Shown here one piece after another: positions 14,973 through 23,835 of a stretch of 64,000 bases of DNA (within the stretch, counting starts at the first letter, position 1; every line of letters starts with the position of its first letter). Under the pieces are notes generated by a model that had not been told where the DNA came from, did not search any database, and saw nothing but the letters and a program-made list of their open reading frames with translations. Source of the DNA: an uncultured Oscillibacter sp. (GTDB lineage: Bacteria; Bacillota; Clostridia; Oscillospirales; Oscillospiraceae); contig CAJTMG010000002.1 in NCBI GenBank assembly GCA_910577405.1, positions 62,001-126,000 on the forward strand, in the 5' to 3' direction. A program made the position numbers and the translations under genes.

Positions 14973-15846
14973 CTTTTACTTTTCGTGTTGATAGAGCCAG
15001 GCGCTGGCGATGATACCAATCCCACCTTGAAGCTAAAGATTTGATGTGCTATAGCCGGAAAAACAAATCGGAATTCAAAAAGGTGATGATATGTTTCGCA
15101 GAAAAGAAGTCGAAAGAATACTTGAGCAGGCGCGGCGCATGGACCCGAAGCTGGAACTGTTTGGCGTTTCTGATCATCAGTACAGGCTCGGTTCGCCTGT
15201 CGATTTGAGCTTTGTTCTTTCGATAGAGGAAGAATATCACTTCCGGTTTCCAGAGGATTACGTCCAGTTCATTACGGAAGTCGGCGACGGAGGTGCGGGG
15301 CCAGGCTATGGGCTTTATCCCTTCAGCTACTATCGTACAGAAGCGAAGAGCGACAAGGAGGCCAAAGCACGGGAAACATATCTGCACCGTCTTGGAAGAG
15401 AGCTGAAGCTGCTGCCGGTAGAACCTGAATGGCTGGAAGATTTCTGTATTTCCAAAGAGGACTACAAGAAAAATCCTGAAAAATATTTTCAGGGAAGCAG
15501 TGAGAGTTTTGATTGGCATGATGGTGTTCTATATGGACCATATGGATTTTTCCACCTGGGTACACACGGCTGCTGGAGGGATTTTGGGCTGATTACAGCC
15601 GGGGAACGATATGGTCAGGTATTCATCTATGATACGGAAGGCGCTTTTGAACTGGCAGCCAGTAGCTTTCAGGCGTTTTATCAGGATTGGCTTGACTATA
15701 TTTTAGATACAAAGCGATTCCAAAAGGAGTTGGATGAGTGGAGGAGAATCCGAAACAGATAATTTCCAGTTTATAGAGCAGCTGCCTGTTCTGTCATTTT
15801 GACGATGAGAAAAATTATAGGCGTTTATCAACACGAAAGGCAAAAG
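14973..15846. repeat. Inverted repeat pair flanking the SUKH gene
   Basis: The 21 bases at 14973-14993 and 15826-15846 are complementary at 19 positions. The core TTTCGTGTTGATA / TATCAACACGAAA is a perfect 13-bp match. They bracket the 223-residue SUKH gene and its leader, about 870 bp in all. No transposase is present. It may mark a non-autonomous cassette. Confidence 0.6.
15091..15762 (+). CDS. SMI1/KNR4 (SUKH) family protein, immunity-like
   Basis: 223 residues. The core pattern runs from about residue 40 (SIEEEYHFRFPEDYVQFITE) through GDGGAGPGYGLYPF to HLGTHGCWRDFGLITAGERY. This is the SUKH superfamily, whose bacterial members often serve as immunity proteins against polymorphic toxins. 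No toxin gene is next to it, so it may be an orphan immunity gene. Start ATG at 15091 after AAAGGTGAT. It is flanked by inverted repeats and its base composition is visibly less GC-rich than the arg genes, both consistent with transfer. Confidence 0.75.
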   Translation: MFRRKEVERILEQARRMDPKLELFGVSDHQYRLGSPVDLSFVLSIEEEYHFRFPEDYVQFITEVGDGGAGPGYGLYPFSYYRTEAKSDKEAKARETYLHRLGRELKLLPVEPEWLEDFCISKEDYKKNPEKYFQGSSESFDWHDGVLYGPYGFFHLGTHGCWRDFGLITAGERYGQVFIYDTEGAFELAASSFQAFYQDWLDYILDTKRFQKELDEWRRIRNR

Positions 15847-15889
15847 GGATAGGAATCAAGGCGGAAAAAACAAAAGGGAGTGAAAACAA

Positions 15890-16864
15890 ATGGGAAAGCC
15901 TGTCGTATACATTGACGGAAAAGAGGGTACCACAGGATTACAGATATACGACCGACTGACGGCGCGTGAGGACGTAGAACTGCTTCTGATCCAGGAAGAG
16001 AAGCGGAAGGACCCTGCGGAACGTGCAAAGCTGATGAACGCGTCCGACATTGTCTTCCTGTGTCTTCCGGACGCGGCGGCAAGGGAAGCGGTAGGACTGG
16101 TGACAAACCCGGGAACCCGCATCATAGACGCGTCCACGGCCCATCGTACGAATCCCGCCTGGGTCTATGGCTTCCCGGAGCTGTCGGAGGAGCAGCGGGA
16201 ACAGGTGTCGCGTTCAGCACGGGTGGCGAATCCAGGCTGCCACGCCACGGGATTCATCTCGATTGTCTATCCGCTTGTGGCCATGGGGATTCTCCCGAAG
16301 GACGAGGCCCTGAGCTGCTTCTCCCTGACTGGCTACTCCGGCGGCGGCAAGAAGATGATCGCGCAGTACGAAAGCCCTGACCGTCCCCGCGCGCTGTCCA
16401 GCCCCGCACTCTATGGACTGATGCAGAATCACAAGCACCTTCCGGAAATGCAGAAGGTCTGCGGACTGGAAACGCCGCCGGTTTTTGTGCCCATTGTAGA
16501 CGATTATTACAAGGGTATGGCGGGAACAGTGCCCTTCCATATGAACCGTCTGAAGGGCGTCCATAGTCTCCGCGAGGTCTGGGAGAGACTGCATGATTAC
16601 TACGTCCGGACCTCCGGGGAAGGCGGCGTGGTACGGGTGGAGATGGACCCCACGGACCCGGAAAGCGGCGTGGATTCCGGTTTCAAGATTTACGCTGATA
16701 AGCTCCAGGGCAAAGACGATCTGTCCATCGTCCTGACGGGGAACGACGAGCAGTTTACCGTAACGGCGCTGTTCGACAATCTGGGCAAGGGAGCTTCCGG
16801 CGCGGCGGTGCAGAATATGAATATTATGCTGGGCTTCCCGGAGACCACCGGGCTTTCCATTTGA
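15890..16864 (+). CDS. argC: N-acetyl-gamma-glutamyl-phosphate reductase (short type)
   Basis: 324 residues, matching the shorter ArgC class. An N-terminal NADP-binding fold begins VVYIDGKEGTTGLQI. The catalytic Cys lies in RVANPGCHATGF. A substrate-binding GYSGGGKKMI follows. It reduces acetylglutamyl phosphate to the semialdehyde. The ATG follows AAAAGGGAG. It begins the argCJBDF run. Confidence 0.95.
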   Translation: MGKPVVYIDGKEGTTGLQIYDRLTAREDVELLLIQEEKRKDPAERAKLMNASDIVFLCLPDAAAREAVGLVTNPGTRIIDASTAHRTNPAWVYGFPELSEEQREQVSRSARVANPGCHATGFISIVYPLVAMGILPKDEALSCFSLTGYSGGGKKMIAQYESPDRPRALSSPALYGLMQNHKHLPEMQKVCGLETPPVFVPIVDDYYKGMAGTVPFHMNRLKGVHSLREVWERLHDYYVRTSGEGGVVRVEMDPTDPESGVDSGFKIYADKLQGKDDLSIVLTGNDEQFTVTALFDNLGKGASGAAVQNMNIMLGFPETTGLSI

Positions 16865-16872
16865 GAAGCGTT

Positions 16873-16934
16873 TTCCGGGCTGGATGATTTCACGGGAATA
16901 TTCCGGACTGGATAGTTTCAAGGGAATAATCCGA
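16873..16934 (+). repeat. Short tandem repeat after argC (28 bp, two copies)
   Basis: TTCCGGGCTGGATGATTTCA... at 16873 recurs as TTCCGGACTGGATAGTTTCA... at 16901, and a third partial TCCG follows. The wording resembles, but is not identical to, the 31-bp array after argD. Confidence 0.6.
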
Positions 16935-17040
16935 AGTGTATTTTGATTTCGCTTGAAAACAGGAGCAAAGAGACAGAAAGCCAAACCAGCAGAACAGCTT
17001 TCCGTCTCAGACGCTCACTCTCACAAAGGGGGTATATAAT

Positions 17041-18267
17041 ATGTATCATTCGATTGAAGGCGGCGTCTGCGCAGCGGCGGGTTTCAAGGCGTCGGGCGTT
17101 CATGTAGGGGTAAAAACTCACGCGGCCTGGAAACGGGACGTGGCGCTGATTGTTTCCGAGGTTCCCTGTGCCGCGGCGGGCGTGTTTACCACCAATGCCG
17201 TCAAAGCCGCGCCCATCCATATCACAAAAGCCCACCTCTCCGACGGCAAGGCCCGGGCCATCATCGCCAACAGCGGCAACGCCAACGCCTGCGCGCCTGA
17301 CGGGGAAGAGAATGCCGAAAGAATGTGCGCGGCGGCGGCAAAGGCCATCGGCTGCGACGCGTCGGAGGTGCTGGTAGCGTCCACAGGGGTCATCGGCCAG
17401 AAACTCAACGTGGAAGTCATCGAGAACGGCGTGCCGGAGCTGTTCGCCGCCCTGGAGCATTCCGCCGAAGCCAGCGACGCCGCCGCCCATGCCATTATGA
17501 CCACGGATACCGTCAAGAAGGAAGAGGCGGCGGAAACTGTGATCGGCGGCAAAACGGTCCGGATCGGCGGCATTGCCAAGGGCAGCGGCATGATTCACCC
17601 CAATATGGGCACCATGTTCTGCTTTATCACCACTGACTGCGCCATCTCTGTGCCTATGCTCCATCAGGCCCTTTTGACGGTCGCCCGGAGGACCTTCAAC
17701 CGCATCAGCGTCGACGGCGATACCTCTACCAATGACACATTCTGCGCGCTGGCCAACGGTCTTGCCGGAAATCCGGAAATCACCGCCGAAGGACCCGATT
17801 ATAACGCCTTCCTGGAAACCCTGGAAAGCCTCTGTCGTACCCTTGCCCGGAAAATGGCCAAGGACGGCGAGGGCGCGAAGCATCTGATTACCTGTACCGT
17901 CAAGGGCGCGGATTCCGATAAACAGGCCGAGGTGATTGCAAAGTCCGTCATTTCCTCCACCCTCACCAAGGCGGCTGTCTTTGGCTGCGACGCGAACTGG
18001 GGCCGGGTCCTCTGCGCTATGGGCTACTCCGGCGAGACCTTTGACCCCGATCAAGTCAATGTCACATTTGCCTCCGGCGCCGGGGAGATTATGGTCTGCA
18101 AAAACGGCCGGGGCCTTAATTTCGACGAGGACCTTGCCAAGAAAATCCTGACCGAGGACGAAATCGAAATCAATATCGAAATGAACTCCGGCAACGGCCT
18201 CTGCCAGTGCTGGGGCTGCGATATCACGTATGATTATATCAAAATCAACGGAGATTACCGCACCTGA
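17041..18267 (+). CDS. argJ: Bifunctional ornithine acetyltransferase / N-acetylglutamate synthase
   Basis: 408 residues. ArgJ is made as a precursor that cuts itself before a Thr in the motif GSGMIHPNMxTM; here the sequence is GSGMIHPNMGTMFCF, so the residue before the Thr is Gly, not the common Ala. The N-terminal half has ANSGNANAC and the C-terminal half GCDANWGRVLCAMGYSG. The enzyme recycles the acetyl group from acetylornithine to glutamate, which explains why no argE is needed in the cluster. GGGGG ribosome-binding site, ATG at 17041. Confidence 0.96.
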   Translation: MYHSIEGGVCAAAGFKASGVHVGVKTHAAWKRDVALIVSEVPCAAAGVFTTNAVKAAPIHITKAHLSDGKARAIIANSGNANACAPDGEENAERMCAAAAKAIGCDASEVLVASTGVIGQKLNVEVIENGVPELFAALEHSAEASDAAAHAIMTTDTVKKEEAAETVIGGKTVRIGGIAKGSGMIHPNMGTMFCFITTDCAISVPMLHQALLTVARRTFNRISVDGDTSTNDTFCALANGLAGNPEITAEGPDYNAFLETLESLCRTLARKMAKDGEGAKHLITCTVKGADSDKQAEVIAKSVISSTLTKAAVFGCDANWGRVLCAMGYSGETFDPDQVNVTFASGAGEIMVCKNGRGLNFDEDLAKKILTEDEIEINIEMNSGNGLCQCWGCDITYDYIKINGDYRT

Positions 18268-18310
18268 TTCTGCAAAGTGTTTTATTATTAGAGAAAAGAG
18301 CTGATAAAAA

Positions 18311-19171
18311 GTGTCTTCTCATGAACAGCAGGCCCAGACCTTGATTGAGGCCCTGCCTTATATCCAGAAGTTTACCGGGAAAACCATCGTCGTCAAGTAC
18401 GGCGGCAACGCGATGGTATCCGACACCCTCCGCCGGGCGGTGATGAGCGATATCATTCTGCTGAACCTGGTGGGAATCCGGGTGGTGGTCGTTCACGGCG
18501 GCGGGCCTGAGATCTCTGCCATGCTGAAAATGATCGGCCATGAGTCCCGCTTTGTCGACGGCCTGCGCTATACCGACGTGACCACCATGGATATCGTGCA
18601 GGCGGTCCTCTGCGGGAAAGTCAACAAGGACCTTGTGGCACAGCTGAACCGTCTCGGCGGCAGGGCCATCGGTCTCTGCGGCATGGACGGGCAGCTCTTT
18701 CAGGCCGAGTGTCTGGATGAGAAATATGGCCTGGTGGGTCAGATCACCGGCGTGAATCCTGCTCCCGTGCAGAATGCGATGCTCAACGGCTATATCCCCA
18801 TCGTCTCCACCGTGGCCCAGGGGATGGACGCCGATACCGCTTACAATATCAATGCCGATACCGCTGCCGCAAAGCTCGCCGAAGCCCTTCACGCTGAAAA
18901 GCTGATCCTCTTGACCGACGTCCGCGGCCTGCTCCGGGACCCCAAGGATGAGGATTCTTTGATTCATGTGGTCCATACCCGGGAGGTCAAGGGCTTTGTG
19001 GACGAGGGCGTGATTTCCGGCGGCATGATTCCGAAAATTCAATGCTGTGTGGACGCAATCGCGGGCGGCGTGGAGCGGGTCCATATTCTTGACGGGCGTA
19101 TTCCCCATTCTATCCTCATTGAACTGCTCTCCGACCGCGGCATCGGCACTATGATGAAAAAGGAGGACTGA
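18311..19171 (+). CDS. argB: Acetylglutamate kinase
   Basis: 286 residues. Amino-acid kinase fold with VVKYGGNAM near residue 27, VVVVHGGGPEI near 60, and the C-terminal GGMIPKIQCC motif. It phosphorylates N-acetylglutamate, usually the arginine-feedback step. The start is GTG at 18311, 43 bases after argJ, with only a weak ribosome-binding site. argD begins 3 bases after its stop. Confidence 0.96.
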   Translation: MSSHEQQAQTLIEALPYIQKFTGKTIVVKYGGNAMVSDTLRRAVMSDIILLNLVGIRVVVVHGGGPEISAMLKMIGHESRFVDGLRYTDVTTMDIVQAVLCGKVNKDLVAQLNRLGGRAIGLCGMDGQLFQAECLDEKYGLVGQITGVNPAPVQNAMLNGYIPIVSTVAQGMDADTAYNINADTAAAKLAEALHAEKLILLTDVRGLLRDPKDEDSLIHVVHTREVKGFVDEGVISGGMIPKIQCCVDAIAGGVERVHILDGRIPHSILIELLSDRGIGTMMKKED

Positions 19172-19174
19172 CTT

Positions 19175-20353
19175 GTGACTTCTCAGGAGATTAAGGGCTT
19201 GACACAAAGCTATATTATGCAGACCTATGGCCGCTTCCCGGTCGCCATTGACCATGGACAGGGCGCAACTCTCTTCGACCCCGAGGGAAACGCTTATATC
19301 GATTTTACCAGCGGTATCGGCGTTTCTTCCCTGGGTTACGGAAATCAGCCTTGGGTGGACGCCATCACAGCACAGGCCAGAAAGCTGGGGCATACCTCCA
19401 ACCTCTTCTATACCGAGCCTCCCGCAAAATTGGCTGAAATCCTGTGCAGACGTACCGGCGAAAGCTGCGTCTTCTTTGCCAACGGCGGCGGCGAGGCCAA
19501 TGAGGGAATGATTAAGCTGGCCCGGAAGTACAGCTTTGATAAGTACGGACAGGGAAGAAGCACCATTATTACCCTCAATAATTCCTTCCATGGCCGGACC
19601 ATCACTACCCTTAAGGCTACCGGGCAGGAGGTCTTCCATAACTTCTTCTTCCCCTTCACAGAGGGCTTCCGTTACGCCGACGCCAACAGCCTCGAAAGCC
19701 TGGAAGCCGCTGCCGGAGACGATGTGTGCGCGGTGATGGTGGAACTCGTTCAGGGCGAGGGCGGTGTGCTGCCTTTGGAACACGCTTACATCAACGCCCT
19801 GGAAAAGCTCTGCGCTGAACGGGATTGGCTCCTGCTGGTGGACGAGGTGCAGACCGGCGTTGGTCGGACCGGTTCCCTGTTCGCGTTCCAGCAGTACAAT
19901 ATCCTGCCTGACGTGGTTTCCTTTGCCAAGGGAATTGCGGGCGGCCTGCCGATGAGCGGTTTTATGACCAATGAAAAATGCAGGGATGTGCTGGGACCGG
20001 GTATGCACGCTACAACCTTCGGCGCAAATCCTGTCTGTGCCGCCGCTGGTCTCGTGGTGCAGGATATCCTTAGCGATACGTTCCTGCGGGAAGTCTGGGA
20101 GAAGGGCGATTACCTCCGGAAGGGGATCGAAAGCCTTAACCTGCCCTGCTTCGGGAAAACACGCGGTATGGGTCTGATGATCGGCGTTGAGGTCCGGGAC
20201 GGCTGGACAAATAAGGATGTGGCGAATAAGCTCATTGAGAACGGTCTGCTGATCCTTACCGCCGGGCCTGGTATGCGCCTCCTGCCTCCCCTGGTGATTT
20301 CTAAGGATGAAATGGATAAGGGCCTGGAAATCATGAAAAAGACGCTGGGCTGA
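19175..20353 (+). CDS. argD: Acetylornithine aminotransferase
   Basis: 392 residues. Class III PLP-dependent aminotransferase: LVDEVQTGVGRTG carries the PLP-contacting Asp, and SFAKGIAGGLP carries the Schiff-base Lys. It transfers the amino group from glutamate to acetylglutamate semialdehyde. The start is GTG at 19175 with an AAAAAGGAGG site. Oddly, its stop codon lies inside the first unit of the 31-bp tandem array that follows. Confidence 0.95.
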   Translation: MTSQEIKGLTQSYIMQTYGRFPVAIDHGQGATLFDPEGNAYIDFTSGIGVSSLGYGNQPWVDAITAQARKLGHTSNLFYTEPPAKLAEILCRRTGESCVFFANGGGEANEGMIKLARKYSFDKYGQGRSTIITLNNSFHGRTITTLKATGQEVFHNFFFPFTEGFRYADANSLESLEAAAGDDVCAVMVELVQGEGGVLPLEHAYINALEKLCAERDWLLLVDEVQTGVGRTGSLFAFQQYNILPDVVSFAKGIAGGLPMSGFMTNEKCRDVLGPGMHATTFGANPVCAAAGLVVQDILSDTFLREVWEKGDYLRKGIESLNLPCFGKTRGMGLMIGVEVRDGWTNKDVANKLIENGLLILTAGPGMRLLPPLVISKDEMDKGLEIMKKTLG

Positions 20354-20937
20354 ATTTGTGGATTGTGACAAACTGCGGCGCTGAAATTGTAGATAGTGAC
20401 AAACTGCGTCGCTGAAACTGTGGATAGTGACAAACTGCGTCGCTGAAACTGTAGATAGTGACAAATTGCGGTGCTGAAACTGTGGATAGTGACAAACTGC
20501 GGCGCTGAAACTGTAGATAGTAACAAATTGCGTCGCTGAAGCTGTAGATAGTGACAAACTGCGGCGCTGAAACTGTAGATAGTGACAAACTGCGGTGCTG
20601 AAATTGTAGATAGTGACAAACTGCGTCGCTGAAACTGTGGATAGTGACAAACTGCGTCGCTGAAATTGTAGATATTGACAAACTGCGGTGCTGAAATTGT
20701 AGATAGTGACAAACTGCGGCGCTGAAACTGTGGATAGTGACAAACTGCGGTGCTGAAATTGTAGATAGTGACAAACTGCGGCGCTGAAACTGTGGATAGT
20801 GACAAACTGCGGCGCTGAAACTGTATATAGTGACAAACTGCGGCACTGAAACTGTAGATATTGACAAACTGCGGTGCTGAAATTGTAGATAGTGACAAAC
20901 TGCGGTGCTGAAACTGGAGATTTTAACATATTCGCTG
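20349..20937 (+). repeat. Tandem array of a 31-bp unit, 18 copies in perfect phase plus a decayed copy
   Basis: The unit begins GCTGAAACTGTAGATAGTGA and ends CAAACTGCGGC. Copies start every 31 bp from 20349 to 20876 without a single insertion or deletion. A 19th decayed copy starts at 20907 and a trace of a 20th follows. Variation is confined to a few positions (C/T at 8, A/G at 12, GGC/GGT/GTC at the end). There are no unique spacers, so it is not CRISPR. Because 31 is not divisible by 3, the apparent ORFs on the minus strand cycle through three peptides and are not real. Confidence 0.95.
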
Positions 20938-21037
20938 GACTGAATCTGGACATTGTCACTTGTGCCTTAGACTGATAGAATGATAATGCGCTTGGATAAT
21001 ACTGAAATTTTGCTGGGCTGAAAGAGGGAATTTACAT

Positions 21038-22018
21038 ATGAATCGGAAACATTTCCTGAAGTTGCTGGACTTTACTCCTGCCGAAATCCAGCAGTTCCTT
21101 GATACCGCCGCGGACCTGAAAGCTAAAAAAAAGGCAGGTATCCCCCATCGTTACCTTGAGGGGAAAAACATCGCCCTGATCTTTGAGAAAACTTCTACCC
21201 GTACCCGCTGCGCTTTTGAAGTCGCTGCCCAGGATCTGGGTATGGGCAGCACTTACCTCGGACCTACTGGCTCCCAGATTGGCATCAAAGAGTCTATCCC
21301 GGATACCGCCCGCGTCTTGGGCAGAATGTACGACTGTATTGAGTACCGTGGCTTCGGTCAGGAAATCGTTGAGGAACTCGCCCTTTACGCTGGCGTGCCC
21401 GTTTTTAATGGGTTGACTAATGAATACCATCCTACCCAGATCCTTGCCGATTTCTTGACCATTCAGGAACATTTCGGTAAGCTTAGGGGAATTAAGCTCG
21501 TTTACCTCGGCGACGCTCGCTATAATATGGGGAATTCCTTGATGGTCGGCTGCGCTAAAATGGGTATGCACTTCGTCGCCTGCGCTCCTAAAAGCTATAT
21601 GCCTAATCAGGAGCTGATCGATGTCTGCCAGCTGATCGCAAGAGAAACCGGCGCTGTGCTGGAATTTATCGAGGACCCCTTGGCCGCTGTGCAGAATGCT
21701 GATGTCCTCTATACCGATGTCTGGGTCTCTATGGGCGAACCTGTCCAGGTATGGGAAGAACGGATCGCGGCTTTGGCACCTTATCAGGTCACTAAAACAC
21801 TGATGGATGCCGCAGGACCTCAATGCCGCTTTATGCACTGCCTCCCCGCTTATCATGACCGTCGGACTCAGGTCGGTCGTGAAATGGGTGAGCGCTTCGG
21901 CCGGGACGCTATGGAGGTCTCTGACGAGGTCTTTGAGTCCCATCAGTCTATTGTCTTCGATGAGGCCGAAAATAGAATGCACACGATCAAGGCCGTTATG
22001 TATTCCCTTATGAAATAA
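21038..22018 (+). CDS. argF: Ornithine carbamoyltransferase
   Basis: 326 residues. Carbamoyl-phosphate loop STRTRCAFE near residue 53, HPTQ near 130, ornithine loop MHCLP near 268. It makes citrulline from ornithine and carbamoyl phosphate. ATG at 21038 after AGAGGGA. It is 684 bases downstream of argD, beyond the repeat array. A carbamate kinase gene is convergent downstream, so a catabolic role is possible, but the position in the arg cluster favours biosynthesis. Codons often end in T, unlike argG and argH. Confidence 0.95.
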   Translation: MNRKHFLKLLDFTPAEIQQFLDTAADLKAKKKAGIPHRYLEGKNIALIFEKTSTRTRCAFEVAAQDLGMGSTYLGPTGSQIGIKESIPDTARVLGRMYDCIEYRGFGQEIVEELALYAGVPVFNGLTNEYHPTQILADFLTIQEHFGKLRGIKLVYLGDARYNMGNSLMVGCAKMGMHFVACAPKSYMPNQELIDVCQLIARETGAVLEFIEDPLAAVQNADVLYTDVWVSMGEPVQVWEERIAALAPYQVTKTLMDAAGPQCRFMHCLPAYHDRRTQVGREMGERFGRDAMEVSDEVFESHQSIVFDEAENRMHTIKAVMYSLMK

Positions 22019-22037
22019 CTGTCCTGCTTGGAAATTA

Positions 22038-22093
22038 GGAATTGGCTGAACCCGTCGAGTGATCTTCTCACGGTTCAGCCAGTTCCTTTTTTT
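22038..22093 (+). terminator. Terminator after argF (copy 1)
   Basis: GGAATTGGCTGAACCCG pairs with CGGTTCAGCCAGTTCC over almost its full length, followed by T7. One of two nearly identical hairpins 123 bases apart. Confidence 0.85.
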
Positions 22094-22160
22094 GTGTTCT
22101 TTTCTATCCGGTCTTTTGTTGCAGTTGAAAAATTGTTCCTGCTGGCTTTCATCTTGAATC

Positions 22161-22216
22161 GGAAATTGGCTGAACCCGTTGAGCGATCTTCTCACGGTTC
22201 AGCCAGTTCCCTTTTT
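22161..22216 (+). terminator. Terminator after argF (copy 2)
   Basis: GGAAATTGGCTGAACCCG pairs with CGGTTCAGCCAGTTCC, followed by CTTTTT. The stem is essentially the same as copy 1 and the loop differs by two bases. The remaining ~150 bases before the carbamate kinase stop show no gene. Confidence 0.8.
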
Positions 22217-22371
22217 ATACGCTGTTTTATCCAGAATTACTGCCAATAAAGGTTACTTTTTCCTCTGCTCCCTGTTTTGCTCGGAATTGTTTTCATTGAA
22301 CGTTAATCCTTCTTCCCTTTTTTGCCTGCTGCTTGATTCGGAATTGCCATCAGTGAAGATTTGCTCCCGAT

Positions 22372-23316
22372 TTACGAAAATGTTACTACTGTGCCTGTCT
22401 TGCCTTCCAGCGCTTCCAGACATTTGTCCAGACTCGTGATGATCGCCCGGCGCCCAGGGTTGTTCCGCGCAAACCGCATTGCCGCTTCTATCTTCGGCTG
22501 CATACTCCCTGCCCCAAAGTGCCCTTCCTCTACATACCGCGCCGCTTCTGACAGACTTAAATGGTCTAAATCCTGCTGGTCCGGCTGGTTATACCGAATT
22601 GCCGCTTTCTCTACCTCCGTCAGTATTAACAGAGCATCCGCATTTACTTCTTCTGCCAGCAGTTCCGCCGCATAGTCTTTGTCTATTACCGCCGCTATAC
22701 CTTCTAATGTGCCGTCCGCGTTCTCTGCTACTGGTATCCCGCCTCCGCCGCACGTGATTACAATCGTTTGGTCCCATAACAGTCGGATTGACCCTATTTC
22801 TACTATCTTCTGCGGCCGCGGTGATGCTACTACCCTGCGCCATCCCCGACCTGCGTCTTCCTTCATCAAATAGCCCTTTTCCTGCGCTAGCTGCTGCGCT
22901 TCCTCCGCCGTGTAAAAACTCCCTATCGGTTTCGTCGGATTCCCAAACGCGGGGTCCCTTCGGTCTACTACTACCTGCGTCGTCAGCGATACTACTGGAA
23001 TGTTCCGGCCTCGGACACTTAGCGCATACCTTAACGCCTGCTGTATGTGATAGCCTATATAGCCTTGACTCATCGCGCCGCAAACGTCAAACGGCATCGG
23101 TGGCACCGTCTCCCGCGCCGCTTCGCCTGCCTGCAATATCTGACCTACCTGCGGGCCGTTGCCATGCACTATCGCCATCTCATACCCGCGCCGGCTTACC
23201 TCCGCTATCTGCTCGGCTGTCCGGCGGACTACCTCTAATTGATTCTCTGCCGTCGGCGCTCTTCCCTTCGCTTGCAGCGCGTTCCCGCCCAGCGCAATTA
23301 CTATTCGTTCTGCCAT
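22372..23316 (-). CDS. arcC: Carbamate kinase
   Basis: 314 residues, the normal length. Amino-acid kinase fold: ALGGNAL at residue 8, HGNGPQVGQ near 50, ITCGGGGIPV near 205 and GSMQPKIEAA near 270. It makes ATP from carbamoyl phosphate, or carbamoyl phosphate in reverse. The usual arginine deiminase gene arcA is not in the window. The plus-strand neighbour argF is convergent. ATG at 23316, preceded by GAAAGGA. Confidence 0.95.
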   Translation of the reverse strand: MAERIVIALGGNALQAKGRAPTAENQLEVVRRTAEQIAEVSRRGYEMAIVHGNGPQVGQILQAGEAARETVPPMPFDVCGAMSQGYIGYHIQQALRYALSVRGRNIPVVSLTTQVVVDRRDPAFGNPTKPIGSFYTAEEAQQLAQEKGYLMKEDAGRGWRRVVASPRPQKIVEIGSIRLLWDQTIVITCGGGGIPVAENADGTLEGIAAVIDKDYAAELLAEEVNADALLILTEVEKAAIRYNQPDQQDLDHLSLSEAARYVEEGHFGAGSMQPKIEAAMRFARNNPGRRAIITSLDKCLEALEGKTGTVVTFS

Positions 23317-23394
23317 GTCATTCGTCCTTTCCTCGTCTTCTCTTTTAGCCTGCCCCCTTTTCTGTTCGCTTATTCTTCTTGCTTCCTTGGGGCT

Positions 23395-23835
23395 TTTGAT
23401 GACGGGGGCGGGATGCTTTCTTTTTTTCCTGATTCCTTTTTAAATATGCTGTTCGCGCTCCTGGGACTTTTGATGATGGGTACAGGATGCTTTCTTTTTT
23501 TCTTGATTCCTTTTTAAATATCCTGCTCACGCTCCTGGGACCTTTGATGATGGGTACAGGATGCTTTCTTTTTTTCTTGATTCCTTTTTGAATATCCTGC
23601 TCACGCTTCTGGGACTCTTGATGATGGGTACAGGATGCTTTCTTTTTTCCTGATTCCTTTTTAAATATCCTGCTCGCGCTCCTGGGACCTTTGATGATGG
23701 GTACAGGATGCTTTCTTTTTTTCTTGACTCCTTTTTGAATATCCTGCTCGCGCTCCTGGGACTTTTGATGATGGGGACAGGATGCTTTCTTTTTTTCTTG
23801 ATTCCTTTTTGAATGTCCTGCTCGCGCTCCTGAAA
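23395..23835 (+). repeat. Tandem array of a 74-bp unit, six copies plus a decayed seventh
   Basis: Marker TGATGATGGG recurs at 23397, 23471, 23545, 23619, 23692 and 23766, so the spacing is 74 bp with one 73-bp step (a shorter T-run). Each unit has ATCCTG...CAGGAT followed by CTTTCTTTTTTT, so each resembles a weak terminator on the plus strand. The period is not a multiple of three and the long minus-strand frames across it are artefacts. The 770-bp gap between carbamate kinase and the phage block contains no other gene. Confidence 0.9.

Noticed and set aside
20349..20937. 31-bp array as a CRISPR
   Set aside because: No unique spacers; the whole unit repeats head to tail, and no cas genes are nearby.
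18245..20959. 904-residue minus-strand frame over argB, argD and the 31-bp array
   Set aside because: The part over the array is a three-phase translation of the repeat; the rest is the shadow of two clear arg genes.
23395..23835. 74-bp array as CRISPR or as a coding repeat
   Set aside because: No spacers. The period is not a multiple of three and a 73-bp step would break the frame; apparent Lys/Ser-rich peptides are repeat translations.
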